This document shows positions 50,632-59,350 of a DNA stretch of 64,000 nt, piece by piece. The stretch spans positions 248,001-312,000 of the forward strand of contig NZ_SHKS01000005.1 in NCBI RefSeq assembly GCF_004217285.1, read 5' to 3'. The stretch is from Streptomyces sp. BK239. Lineage in GTDB: Bacteria > Actinomycetota > Actinomycetes > Streptomycetales > Streptomycetaceae. The notes below the pieces were generated by a model. The model was not told where the DNA came from. It saw nothing but the letters and a program-made list of their open reading frames with translations, and made no database searches. A program made the position numbers and the translations under genes. The stretch's first letter is position 1; every line of letters begins with the position of its first letter.

Positions 50632-51840
50632 TCACAACCGGTGCGCCGCCCCCGTCGGGGTGGCTCCTCTGGTGTCCAGGAGCAGTTGCGCCTTCACCGA
50701 GAGGCCCTGGAGGTCGTACACGCGGTGTTGCTGGAGCAGGATCGTGAGGTCGGCGTCGGCGGCTGCTTCGTAGAGGGACTCGGCGCGGGGGACCGGGCGG
50801 TCGAGGACGCTCCAGGACGGGACGTGCGGGTCGTGGTAGCTGACCGCGGCGCCGAGCTCCGTCAGCCGGATCGCGATCTCGCGCGCGGGGGTGTTCTGCC
50901 GGTCGGCGAGGTCGGGCTTGTAGGTGACGCCGAGGAGCAGGACGCGCGCGCCGCGGGCGGACTTGCCGTGCTCGTTGAGGAGGGCGGCGGCGCGCTGGAC
51001 GACGTAGCGGGGCATGCGGCTGTTGACCTGCTCGGCCAGCTCCACCATCCGCAGGGGGCTGCCGAGGTGTCCGGTGCGGTTCAGCGGCACGGAGTGGCCG
51101 CCGACGCCGGGGCCGGGGCGGAAGGCGTGGAAGCCGAAGGGCTTGGTCTCGGCGCAGCGGACGACGTCCCAGAGGTCGACGCCGAGGTCGTGGCAGAGGA
51201 CGGCCATCTCGTTGACGAGGGCCATGTTGACGTGCCGGAAGTTGGTCTCCAGCAGATGCACGGTCTCCGCCTCGCGCAGCCCACGCGCGCGTACCACCTT
51301 GTCGGTGAGGCGGCCGTAGAACGCGGCGGCCGACTCGGTGCAGGCCGGGGTGAGGCCGCCGATGACCTTGGGGGTGTTGACGGGGGTGAAGTCCCGGCGG
51401 CCGGGGTCGACGCGGCTCGGGGAGTACGCGAGGTGGAAGTCGCGGCCCGCGCGCAGACCGGACGTCTCCTCCAGCAGCGGCCGCAGGAACTCCTCCGTCG
51501 CCCCTGGGTAGACGGGTGACTCCAGGATCACGGTGGTGTGCGGGCGCAGATGCCCGGCGAGGGTGCGGGCGGCCGCCTCGACCTGGCTCAGGTCGAGCCC
51601 GCCGTCCGCGTCGCGCGGGGTGGGGGCGCAGATGACGGCGGTGCGCACCCGGCCGAGCAGTGCGGGGTCGGTCGCGGGCCGGAAGCCCCCCGAGAGCATC
51701 CGGCGCAGTTCGGCGGGGCTGAGGGAGCCCGCCTCGGGACCGGTGCGGTAGCCGAGCGTGGGGATGCCGGCGGCCACGGCGGCCTGGGCCAGGGGCAGGC
51801 CGAGCGGTCCGAGTCCGATCACGGCGAGATCTGCGGGCAT
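50632..51840 (-). CDS. Nucleotide-sugar dehydrogenase family protein, catalytic Cys replaced
   Basis: 402 residues from the ATG at 51840, behind GGGAAGGACGGCTCACGCC. It belongs to the UDP-glucose/UDP-ManNAc dehydrogenase family (WecC-like): Rossmann motif VIGLGPLGLPLAQAAVAAG (residues 8-26), the middle-domain LLETNFRHVNMALVNEMAVL and C-terminal VLLLGVTYKPDLADRQNTPA. The active-site loop GPGVGGHSVPLNRT has Ser250 where the family has the nucleophilic Cys (GGHC). The second oxidation through a thioester should thus be impaired. The enzyme may stop at the aldehyde, use the serine, or have another role. It diverges from glpD. Confidence 0.85.
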   Translation of the reverse strand: MPADLAVIGLGPLGLPLAQAAVAAGIPTLGYRTGPEAGSLSPAELRRMLSGGFRPATDPALLGRVRTAVICAPTPRDADGGLDLSQVEAAARTLAGHLRPHTTVILESPVYPGATEEFLRPLLEETSGLRAGRDFHLAYSPSRVDPGRRDFTPVNTPKVIGGLTPACTESAAAFYGRLTDKVVRARGLREAETVHLLETNFRHVNMALVNEMAVLCHDLGVDLWDVVRCAETKPFGFHAFRPGPGVGGHSVPLNRTGHLGSPLRMVELAEQVNSRMPRYVVQRAAALLNEHGKSARGARVLLLGVTYKPDLADRQNTPAREIAIRLTELGAAVSYHDPHVPSWSVLDRPVPRAESLYEAAADADLTILLQQHRVYDLQGLSVKAQLLLDTRGATPTGAAHRL

Positions 51841-52141
51841 GGCGTGAGCCGTCCTTCCCAGTAACCGAAGCGGGACAGGTGCGCAAGCCCTGTGGACAGG
51901 ACGAGCGAACTCAATGTCACACTAGGAGTAAATATGACCGATATGCGGGATTGGTCGGCTGTGTTCGGTGGTGTTTCCCGAGTTTTCGGGCACTCGGCGA
52001 CGGTCACGTGAGGGTTGTCCACAGGCTGGGGGTGCGTGGTGGCCGAAGTCGGACGATCCAGCCAGAATCTGGGCATGGGGACAAGCGACGCGGCCTCGCC
52101 CTGATGGCGAGGCCCACGCGAGGCGACAGCGGGAGGCAGCG
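51841..52141. other. Divergent control region with DnaA-box-like pair
   Basis: 301 bases between the dehydrogenase homologue and glpD. It contains TTGTCCACA at 52015-52023 and TGTGGACAG (reverse complement CTGTCCACA) at 51891-51899, the form of Streptomyces DnaA boxes. The interval around 51910-51960 is AT-rich and likely holds promoters. No gene is seen. Confidence 0.5.
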
Positions 52142-53848
52142 GTGAGGACAGCGACACTGGGACCGGCGCAGCGAGCGCGGTCACTGGCGGCCATGGCCGA
52201 GGGCGAGCTGGACGTGCTGGTCGTGGGAGGCGGAGTGGTCGGCGCGGGCACCGCGCTCGACGCCGTCACCCGCGGACTGTCGACCGGCCTGGTCGAGGCG
52301 CGGGACTGGGCGTCGGGCACCTCCAGCCGGTCCAGCAAGCTGATCCACGGCGGCCTGCGCTACCTGGAGATGCTCGACTTCTCCCTCGTCCGCGAGGCGC
52401 TCAAGGAGCGGGGCCTGCTGCTGGAGCGGCTCGCGCCCCACCTGGTCAAGCCCGTGCCGTTCCTGTACCCGCTCCAGCACAAGGGCTGGGAGCGGCTCTA
52501 CGCCGGTTCGGGCGTGGCCCTCTACGACGCCATGTCCATGGCCCGCGGTCACGGCCGGGGCCTGCCCATGCACCGGCACCTGAGCCGCCGTCACGCCCTG
52601 CGCGTCGCCCCCGCCCTGAAGAAGGACGCCCTGGTCGGCGCGCTCCAGTACTACGACGCCCAGATGGACGACGCCCGCTTCGTGGCCACCCTGGTGCGCA
52701 CCGCGGCGGCGTACGGCGCGCAGACGGCCAACCGGGCGCGGGTGACCGGCTTCCTGCGCGAGGGCGAACGGGTCGTCGGCGCGCGCGTGCAGGACGTCGA
52801 GGGCGGCGGCGAGTACGAGGTGCGCGCCCGGCAGGTCGTCAACGCCACCGGAGTGTGGACCGACGACACCCAGGCGATGGTGGGCGAGCGCGGACAGTTC
52901 CACGTCCGCGCCTCCAAGGGCATCCACCTCGTCGTCCCCCGGGACCGCATCCACTCCACCACCGGGCTGATCCTGCGCACCGAGAAGTCGGTGCTGTTCG
53001 TCATCCCCTGGGGCCGGCACTGGATCGTCGGCACCACCGACACCGGCTGGGACCTCGACAAGGCCCACCCGGCCGCCTCCAGCGCCGACATCGACTACCT
53101 GCTGGAACACGTCAACGCCGTCCTCTCGGTACCCCTCACCCGCGACGACGTCGAGGGCGTCTACGCCGGTCTGCGCCCCCTCCTCGCGGGCGAGTCCGAC
53201 GCCACCAGCAAGCTGTCGCGCGAGCACACCGTCGCCCACCCCGTGCCCGGCCTGGTCGTGGTGGCAGGCGGCAAGTACACGACGTACCGGGTGATGGCCA
53301 AGGACGCCGTCGACGCCGCCGTGCACGGGCTGGACCTGCGGGTCGCCGACTGCGTCACCGAGGAGGTGCCCCTGCTGGGCGCGGAGGGCTACCAGGCGCT
53401 GTGGAACGCGCGGGCGCGCACGGCCGCCCGGACCGGGCTGCACGTGGTGCGGGTCGAACACCTCCTCAACCGGTACGGCTCGATGGCCGGGGAACTCCTC
53501 GACCTCGTCGCGGACGACCCGTCGCTGGGCGAACCGCTCCAGTCCGCCGACGACTACCTGCGCGCCGAGATCGTCTACGCCGCCTCCCACGAGGGCGCCC
53601 GGCACCTCGACGACGTGCTGACCCGGCGCACCCGCATCTCCATAGAGACCTTCGACCGGGGCGCGCGCAGCGCGCGGGAGGCGGCCGAGCTGATGGCGCC
53701 CGTCCTCGGCTGGGACAAGGACCAGATCGAGCGCGAGGTCCAGCACTACGAGAAGCGGGTGGAGGCCGAAAGGGAGTCCCAGCGCCAGCCCGACGACCTG
53801 ACGGCGGACGCGGCACGGCTCGGGGCGCCGGACATCGTCCCGCTGTGA
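52142..53848 (+). CDS. glpD: Glycerol-3-phosphate dehydrogenase, FAD-dependent
   Basis: 568 residues from the GTG at 52142, chosen for the GGGAGGCAGCG site; the longer open frame upstream is not conserved-looking. It oxidises glycerol-3-phosphate to dihydroxyacetone phosphate at the membrane, feeding electrons to the quinone pool. The FAD dinucleotide-binding motif is DVLVVGGGVVGAGTALDAVT (about 22-41), followed by SSRSSKLIHGGLRYLEM, the substrate-region TDTGWDLDKAHPAASSADID and GVYAGLRPLLAGESDATSKL. The C-terminal helical domain is typical of GlpD. No glycerol kinase gene is next to it; the kinase array begins 283 bases downstream. Confidence 0.94.
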   Translation: MRTATLGPAQRARSLAAMAEGELDVLVVGGGVVGAGTALDAVTRGLSTGLVEARDWASGTSSRSSKLIHGGLRYLEMLDFSLVREALKERGLLLERLAPHLVKPVPFLYPLQHKGWERLYAGSGVALYDAMSMARGHGRGLPMHRHLSRRHALRVAPALKKDALVGALQYYDAQMDDARFVATLVRTAAAYGAQTANRARVTGFLREGERVVGARVQDVEGGGEYEVRARQVVNATGVWTDDTQAMVGERGQFHVRASKGIHLVVPRDRIHSTTGLILRTEKSVLFVIPWGRHWIVGTTDTGWDLDKAHPAASSADIDYLLEHVNAVLSVPLTRDDVEGVYAGLRPLLAGESDATSKLSREHTVAHPVPGLVVVAGGKYTTYRVMAKDAVDAAVHGLDLRVADCVTEEVPLLGAEGYQALWNARARTAARTGLHVVRVEHLLNRYGSMAGELLDLVADDPSLGEPLQSADDYLRAEIVYAASHEGARHLDDVLTRRTRISIETFDRGARSAREAAELMAPVLGWDKDQIEREVQHYEKRVEAERESQRQPDDLTADAARLGAPDIVPL

Positions 53849-54131
53849 CCCGCCCGGAGCCTCGGATCCGCGCGATGCGGCCCGCGGGGAACTGTGCGAT
53901 CGGCCACGACCGGCCGGCGCCCGGCGACGAATGCGCGCCCCCTGCGGAGTGCTGCCGCCGTCCCGAACTCGGCGGCGGGCGGGGCCGGTTCGAGGAGGCG
54001 CGGATCCGCGCCGCGCCTTCTGGCCGGAACACGTCGGCGCTCATGTGCCGTCAGGGGCCCCCTGGGCGTCGGGCACTTGTCGGGTAGGGGACAATGGAGG
54101 CTCTGTCAGGGCGGGTTGCATGAGGGGACGC

Positions 54132-56372
54132 ATGTCGGAGGCGGAGCGGGCGGGGACATCCCGTCAGGACAAGAGTGCACGTCTCCTCGCCGGGCGGTAC
54201 CGGCTGGGAGACGTACTCGGCCGCGGCGGCATGGGGACGGTGTGGCGCGCGGAGGACGAGACCCTCGGGCGCACGGTCGCCGTCAAGGAGCTGCGGTTCC
54301 CGTCGAACATCGACGAGGAGGAGAAGCGCCGGCTCATCACGCGGACGCTGCGCGAGGCCAAGGCCATCGCCCGTATCCGCAACAACAGCGCGGTGACCGT
54401 CTTCGACGTCGTCGACGAGGACGACCGGCCGTGGATCGTGATGGAGCTCGTCGAGGGCAAGTCGCTCGCCGAGGTCATCCGTGAGGACGGCGTGCTGCGG
54501 CCGAGGCGCGCCGCGGAGGTCGGGCTCGCGATCCTCGACGTGCTGCGCTCGGCGCACCGCGAGGGCATCCTGCACCGTGACGTGAAGCCGTCGAACGTGC
54601 TGATCGCGGAGGACGGCCGGGTCGTCCTCACCGACTTCGGCATCGCGCAGGTCGAGGGCGACCCGTCCATCACCTCCACCGGCATGCTCGTCGGCGCGCC
54701 CTCCTACATCTCCCCCGAGCGCGCCCGCGGCCACAAGCCCGGACCGGCCGCCGACCTGTGGTCGCTCGGCGGTCTGCTGTACGCGTCGGTCGAGGGCAGC
54801 CCCCCGTACGACAAGGGCTCCGCGATCGCGACGCTCACCGCGGTGATGACCGAGCAGCTGGAGGAACCGAAGAACGCGGGCCCGCTGAAGGACGTCATCT
54901 ACGGTCTGCTCACCAAGGACCCCGAGCGCCGGCTCGACGACGCCGGGGCGCGGGCGATGCTCAACGCGGTGATCCACGGGCCCGACCCGGACGACGCCGA
55001 ACCGGCCGACGCGACCAAGCTCGTGCCGCTGCCGATCCAGCCGGACGGCAGGGGCGGTTCGGGCGGCTCCGGGGGCGCGGAGGCGGCCGAGAAGCTGCGC
55101 GGGGCGTTCCGCTCCGTGCGCAAGGCCGCCGTCGCGGCCGGGGCGGCCACCTCGGCGGCCGCGGCGCGCGCAAAGTCGGCCAACGGGTCGGCGGGTTCGG
55201 GTGGTGCAGCGGGCTCGTCGGGCACGGCCGGTTCAGCCGGCTCGCCCGGTGCGGCCGGCTCGGGAGCCCGGCGGGCCGGTGACTCCGTGAAGGGCGGCGA
55301 AGGGGCCGGTTCCGGTTCCGCTTCCCGTTTCGACTCCGGTTCCGGTTCGGGGTCCGGTTCTCGTTCGGGGTCGGGCTCGGGATTCGGCTCGGGGTCCCGT
55401 GCCGGGGCCGCCAAGTCCGCGCCCTCCGCCGCGGCTGCCGCCTCGCCGGCTGCCGCGCCGAGGTCCGAGGCCGGTGCGCGGACCGGCGCGGCCACGGCCA
55501 CGGCGGCGTCCGGATCCGCGTCCGCCCCGGTGTCCGGATCCTCCGGGACGGCCGGCGGCACGGGCGGCCGCAGTTCCGGGTGGCCCGTGATGACTCCGCC
55601 GGACCTTCCGCCGCGGCCCGTGCCCCGGGCGCCGATCACCGACGTGGTGCCGAAGCGGACGCTGGTCATCATCGCCGTGGTGGTCGTCCTCGCGGTGCTC
55701 GGCACCGTGCTGGCCGTCGTCCTCAACGGGGACGACGAGAAGACGAACGGCGCGAAGCCCGGCGGCTCCCCGGCCGGCGTGAGCGCCGGCTCGGCGCCGG
55801 GCAAGAGCCCGAGCCCCGACACCAAGGGCGACGAGGCCGACGGCACCCGCACCGACGGCGCGACCGGCCAGTCCGCGTCCACCGGCACGGGGTCCGCGGC
55901 CGCCCCGAGCGGCGCCGTCGGCGGGACCGGCGGCGCGGGCGGGGCGGTGTCGACCCACAAGGGCTCCCAGGGTTACTCCATAGGCCTGCCCGCCGGGTGG
56001 AAGTACCAGGAGGCGAGCGAGGCCGGCGACCGGTTCACCGGGCCCGACGGACAGAAGCTGCTCGTCGCCTGGACGTCCACGCCCAAGGACGACCCGGTCG
56101 CGGACTGGAAGAACCAGGAGCGCTCCATGAGGCGCTCGCAGTACCAGAAGATCCGCATAGAGAAGGTGGCCTACCGGGGCTGGAACACGGCCGACTGGGA
56201 GTGGACCTACTCGGCGGACGGCACCGGCTACCGCACGATCGACCGCGGGTTCGTGGTCAGCCCGAGCCAGGGATACGCGCTGATGTACACGGCGAAGTCG
56301 GCCTCCTGGGACGGCGAGCTGCGCCGGAGCACCTGGACGACGCTGACGGAGACCTTCCAGCCGAAGAAGTAG
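54132..56372 (+). CDS. Membrane serine/threonine protein kinase 1
   Basis: 746 residues from the ATG at 54132 (AGGGG upstream). The kinase domain, about 22-285, is complete: Gly-rich loop LGRGGMGTVW, catalytic Lys52 (VAVKEL), HRDVKPSN (His148-Asp150) and DFG (168-170), then SYISPER. A Gly/Ser/Ala-rich linker of about 220 residues (stretches such as GSGSGSGSRSGSGSGFG) leads to one membrane segment near residues 510-530 (VIIAVVVVLAVLGTVLAVVL). An extracytoplasmic domain of about 130 residues starts YSIGLPAGWKYQEASEAGDR. It has no PASTA repeats. First of five same-strand kinase genes; most likely a sensor phosphorylating local substrates. Confidence 0.93.
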   Translation: MSEAERAGTSRQDKSARLLAGRYRLGDVLGRGGMGTVWRAEDETLGRTVAVKELRFPSNIDEEEKRRLITRTLREAKAIARIRNNSAVTVFDVVDEDDRPWIVMELVEGKSLAEVIREDGVLRPRRAAEVGLAILDVLRSAHREGILHRDVKPSNVLIAEDGRVVLTDFGIAQVEGDPSITSTGMLVGAPSYISPERARGHKPGPAADLWSLGGLLYASVEGSPPYDKGSAIATLTAVMTEQLEEPKNAGPLKDVIYGLLTKDPERRLDDAGARAMLNAVIHGPDPDDAEPADATKLVPLPIQPDGRGGSGGSGGAEAAEKLRGAFRSVRKAAVAAGAATSAAAARAKSANGSAGSGGAAGSSGTAGSAGSPGAAGSGARRAGDSVKGGEGAGSGSASRFDSGSGSGSGSRSGSGSGFGSGSRAGAAKSAPSAAAAASPAAAPRSEAGARTGAATATAASGSASAPVSGSSGTAGGTGGRSSGWPVMTPPDLPPRPVPRAPITDVVPKRTLVIIAVVVVLAVLGTVLAVVLNGDDEKTNGAKPGGSPAGVSAGSAPGKSPSPDTKGDEADGTRTDGATGQSASTGTGSAAAPSGAVGGTGGAGGAVSTHKGSQGYSIGLPAGWKYQEASEAGDRFTGPDGQKLLVAWTSTPKDDPVADWKNQERSMRRSQYQKIRIEKVAYRGWNTADWEWTYSADGTGYRTIDRGFVVSPSQGYALMYTAKSASWDGELRRSTWTTLTETFQPKK

Positions 56373-56547
56373 GACGCGGGTCCGCCGTGTGCGGTGCGTG
56401 AGATCTGGGCATCCCTCCTTGCGAGTTGCCTCCGGCACGTATCGTGAGTGGCTGCGGACCGTACGCATCCGGCTGTTCGGCCGGATCCGGCCGGAACGGA
56501 CCGCGGGACGAACGGAATTGATCGACCGGGCGGCCGGGGGAGGCATC

Positions 56548-59193
56548 GTGGACGACTATGCGGGACGGGTGCTCGCCGACCGCTACCGCCTGCCGCTGCC
56601 GCCCTCCGACGAGTACGAACTCGCCGAGACCCGGGCCTTCGACACCTACAGCGGGCAGGAAGTCCTGGTCAGGCAGGTGCCGTTGCCCGAGGTCGTCGAG
56701 GCTGAGGTGCTCGACGCGGAAGGGCTGCCCGACGGGTTCACGGCGCGTACGCCCGGCGCCCGGCGGCCTGCGGGACGCGCGGGGGCCAGTACGCGCAGGC
56801 CCGCCGATCCTGTCGTGCGGCGCGCGGTGGACGCGGCGCAGGCCGCGGCCGGCATCCCCGACCACCCCCGGCTCGACCAAGTCTTCGACGTGTTCGCCGA
56901 GGGCGGCTCGCTGTGGGTGGTGAGCGAGCTGGTGGCGGCACGACCGCTCGCGGCGCTGCTCGCCGAGAGGCCGCTGACGCCTTACCGGGCCGCCGAGGTC
57001 GCCTCCGACGTGCTGATGGCGCTGCGGGTGCTGCACGCGCACGGCTGGGTGCACCGCAACATCACCGCACGCACCGTCCTCGTCTGCGACGACGGCCGGG
57101 TCATGCTGACCGGCCTGGCGGTCGGCGCGGCGGAGGAGGCGCTGTGCGGATACGACCCGGTGCCGCAGGAGGAGAACGAGGACACCGGTACGGGCTTTGA
57201 CGCTCTGTCGGGCGCGGGGCCGGGGCAGGGTCCGGGCGCCGGTCCGGCCGGCCTCGGAGGTCCGCCCGGCTTCGGCGGTCCGCCCGGCTTCGGCGGTCCG
57301 GCCGGTCCGGCGGGCGGCACGGCAGGGCACGCGCGGCCGCTTCCGGGCGGGCATCGGGCGGGGCAGCTCCCGGGCGGAGCCGACGGGGGCGACCCCGAGG
57401 CCGCGCGCCGGGCGGCGATCGAGGCGCGGGCGGCCGGAGGGCTGCCGCCGGCCGGCCCGGAGCGCGCCGACGCCGACGGGGCGTCCGGCGGACCGGCCCC
57501 CGGAGCACTGGAGACCGGCGGGGACGTCCGCGCCGCGCGCGCCGGGGCGATCGCCGCGTACCGGGCGGGCGCGCGGGCGGCGGCCCGGGTCCAGGAGGCC
57601 CAGCAGAGCGGGCGGGCGGCGCTGCCGGGAGCGCGCACGTCGTCCGAGGGCGACGCCCGGGCCACCGGCGTGCCCGGTGCGCCGTACGCCCTCGGTACCG
57701 GCCGGGAGCAGCCGCCCGGGAGCCCGGGCGGAGGTGCGCGGCCGGGGCAGATCGCCGACCCCTACGGGACACGCGGGGCGCACGCTCCGGGCAGGACGGA
57801 GATCGGGCCGGTGCCCGTGCCGCCGCAGGGCGTCGCGGCCGCCGGCGAGACCCTCGCCGGCGCGCGATGGGACGAGCCGGCGGCCGGGGCCGGGGTGCGC
57901 CGGGGGCCCGGCACCGCGCTGGCCGCCGAACGGGCACGACAGGCGCGGATGGCCGTCGTCGGCCCCGTCACCGAACGCTGGGCACCGGAACAGGCCGGCC
58001 CCGTGCACGACAACTGGCAGCTGGCAGCGCCCATCGGACCCGCGACCGACCTGTGGGCGCTCGGCGCGCTCCTGTTCAGGTCCGTCCAGGGACACGCCCC
58101 GTACCCGGAGGACTCGACGGCGGAACTGGTGCAGCTGGTGTGCGCCGAACCGCCCGCCTTCGCCGAGGAGTGCGGCCCGCTCCGCCCGGTCGTGGAGTCG
58201 CTGCTGCGTCAGGACCCCACCGAGCGGCCCGAGTTCGAGGAACTGAGCGGCTGGTTGCGCTCGCTGGTGCGCTCGGCCCCCGAGCCCGAGGCGGGCACGT
58301 ACGTCGTCGCCGCGCCGCCCACCGATCCGCGCCGGCTGCCGATCGTCCGCCGCCGGGGTGAGCTGGTGCGCAGGCGGCGCGCCGGTCTGCCCGCGACCAG
58401 CGGACGGCACAAGCGGGCCCGCGAGGAGAGCGGCCGCTCGCCCCGCAGCCTGGGCCGCACACTGCTGCTGCTGATACTGCTGGCGATGGCCGCGGCGATC
58501 GCGTACGCCGTGCTGTTCATGCCGAAGGCCGGCGAGGAGAACTCGGGCGGCACGCCCGGAGCCGACCGCACCGGGGCCGCCGGCCAGGCCGAACAGGCGC
58601 CCGACGCGAGCAGCGCGCCCCGGCCCGACCAGAACTCGCCGTCGGCCGACGAGAGCGCCTCCGCCCCGGCCTCCGGTGGCTCGGGTGAGTCCGGAGGGCC
58701 CGCGACGCAGTCCGGCTCAGCCGGGTCCGCGGCGGGCGCCGCCCCGGGTTTCACCGTGCGCAAGGACGCGGAGGGGTTCCAGGTCGCCGTCGCCAACGGC
58801 TGGGACCGCGCGCCCAGGAACGGGCGCGGTCAAGTGGTGTACTCCCATGGCGGTTTCGAGCTGATCCTCGTCCCCGGCCGGGACACCGCCGCCCGGTTCG
58901 GCGGCGACCCGATGGTCTACCAGCGGGAGAAGGAGAGCGAACTCCAGCCGTACCGCGACTCCAGCTGGGCCACCGCCTCGGGCCTGCGGACCATCCAGGT
59001 GGGCGGACGGACCATGGCCGAGGGACAGTTCACATGGACGGGCGCCGGCGGGCGCGAGCTGTTCGTGCGCAACCTCGCACTGCTCCTCGACGGGCGCTAC
59101 CACGTCGTCCAGGTGCGCGGCCCGGCGGCCGAGCGCGACGAGGTGACACGGCTGTTCGAGCAGGCGTCGGCGACGTACCGGTACACCGGCTGA
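56548..59193 (+). CDS. Membrane pseudokinase 2
   Basis: 881 residues from the GTG at 56548, behind GGGGGAGGCATC. The kinase fold is recognisable but degenerate: no Gly-rich loop, Arg42 in place of the catalytic Lys (VLVRQVPLP), HRN (169-171) in place of HRD, and GLA at the DFG position (VMLTGLAVG). Between there and the P+1 side (NWQLAAPIGPATDLWALGAL) lies an Ala/Gly/Pro-rich insertion of about 280 residues. One membrane segment (LLLLILLAMAAAIAYAVLFM) is followed by an external domain like that of the flanking kinases (GFQVAVANGWDRAPRNGRGQ). It should not phosphorylate; a scaffold or allosteric partner role is inferred. Confidence 0.9.
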   Translation: MDDYAGRVLADRYRLPLPPSDEYELAETRAFDTYSGQEVLVRQVPLPEVVEAEVLDAEGLPDGFTARTPGARRPAGRAGASTRRPADPVVRRAVDAAQAAAGIPDHPRLDQVFDVFAEGGSLWVVSELVAARPLAALLAERPLTPYRAAEVASDVLMALRVLHAHGWVHRNITARTVLVCDDGRVMLTGLAVGAAEEALCGYDPVPQEENEDTGTGFDALSGAGPGQGPGAGPAGLGGPPGFGGPPGFGGPAGPAGGTAGHARPLPGGHRAGQLPGGADGGDPEAARRAAIEARAAGGLPPAGPERADADGASGGPAPGALETGGDVRAARAGAIAAYRAGARAAARVQEAQQSGRAALPGARTSSEGDARATGVPGAPYALGTGREQPPGSPGGGARPGQIADPYGTRGAHAPGRTEIGPVPVPPQGVAAAGETLAGARWDEPAAGAGVRRGPGTALAAERARQARMAVVGPVTERWAPEQAGPVHDNWQLAAPIGPATDLWALGALLFRSVQGHAPYPEDSTAELVQLVCAEPPAFAEECGPLRPVVESLLRQDPTERPEFEELSGWLRSLVRSAPEPEAGTYVVAAPPTDPRRLPIVRRRGELVRRRRAGLPATSGRHKRAREESGRSPRSLGRTLLLLILLAMAAAIAYAVLFMPKAGEENSGGTPGADRTGAAGQAEQAPDASSAPRPDQNSPSADESASAPASGGSGESGGPATQSGSAGSAAGAAPGFTVRKDAEGFQVAVANGWDRAPRNGRGQVVYSHGGFELILVPGRDTAARFGGDPMVYQREKESELQPYRDSSWATASGLRTIQVGGRTMAEGQFTWTGAGGRELFVRNLALLLDGRYHVVQVRGPAAERDEVTRLFEQASATYRYTG

Positions 59194-59350
59194 GCCGGAC
59201 GGGGCTTTCGCGACAGGCCCGAAGCGCGATCGGTTCCCGTTCCGGCCAGGAAGCGACAACCGTCACAGTGCGGTTTCCTTGCCACCCCGCTTGTTCCCCG
59301 AAGGGGTGACGGTCTTTACGCTGACCCTGTCAAGAACATTGCGGGGCAAC

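Noticed and set aside
52181..53746. 521-codon minus-strand frame opposite glpD
   Set aside because: Shadow of glpD with no start signal.
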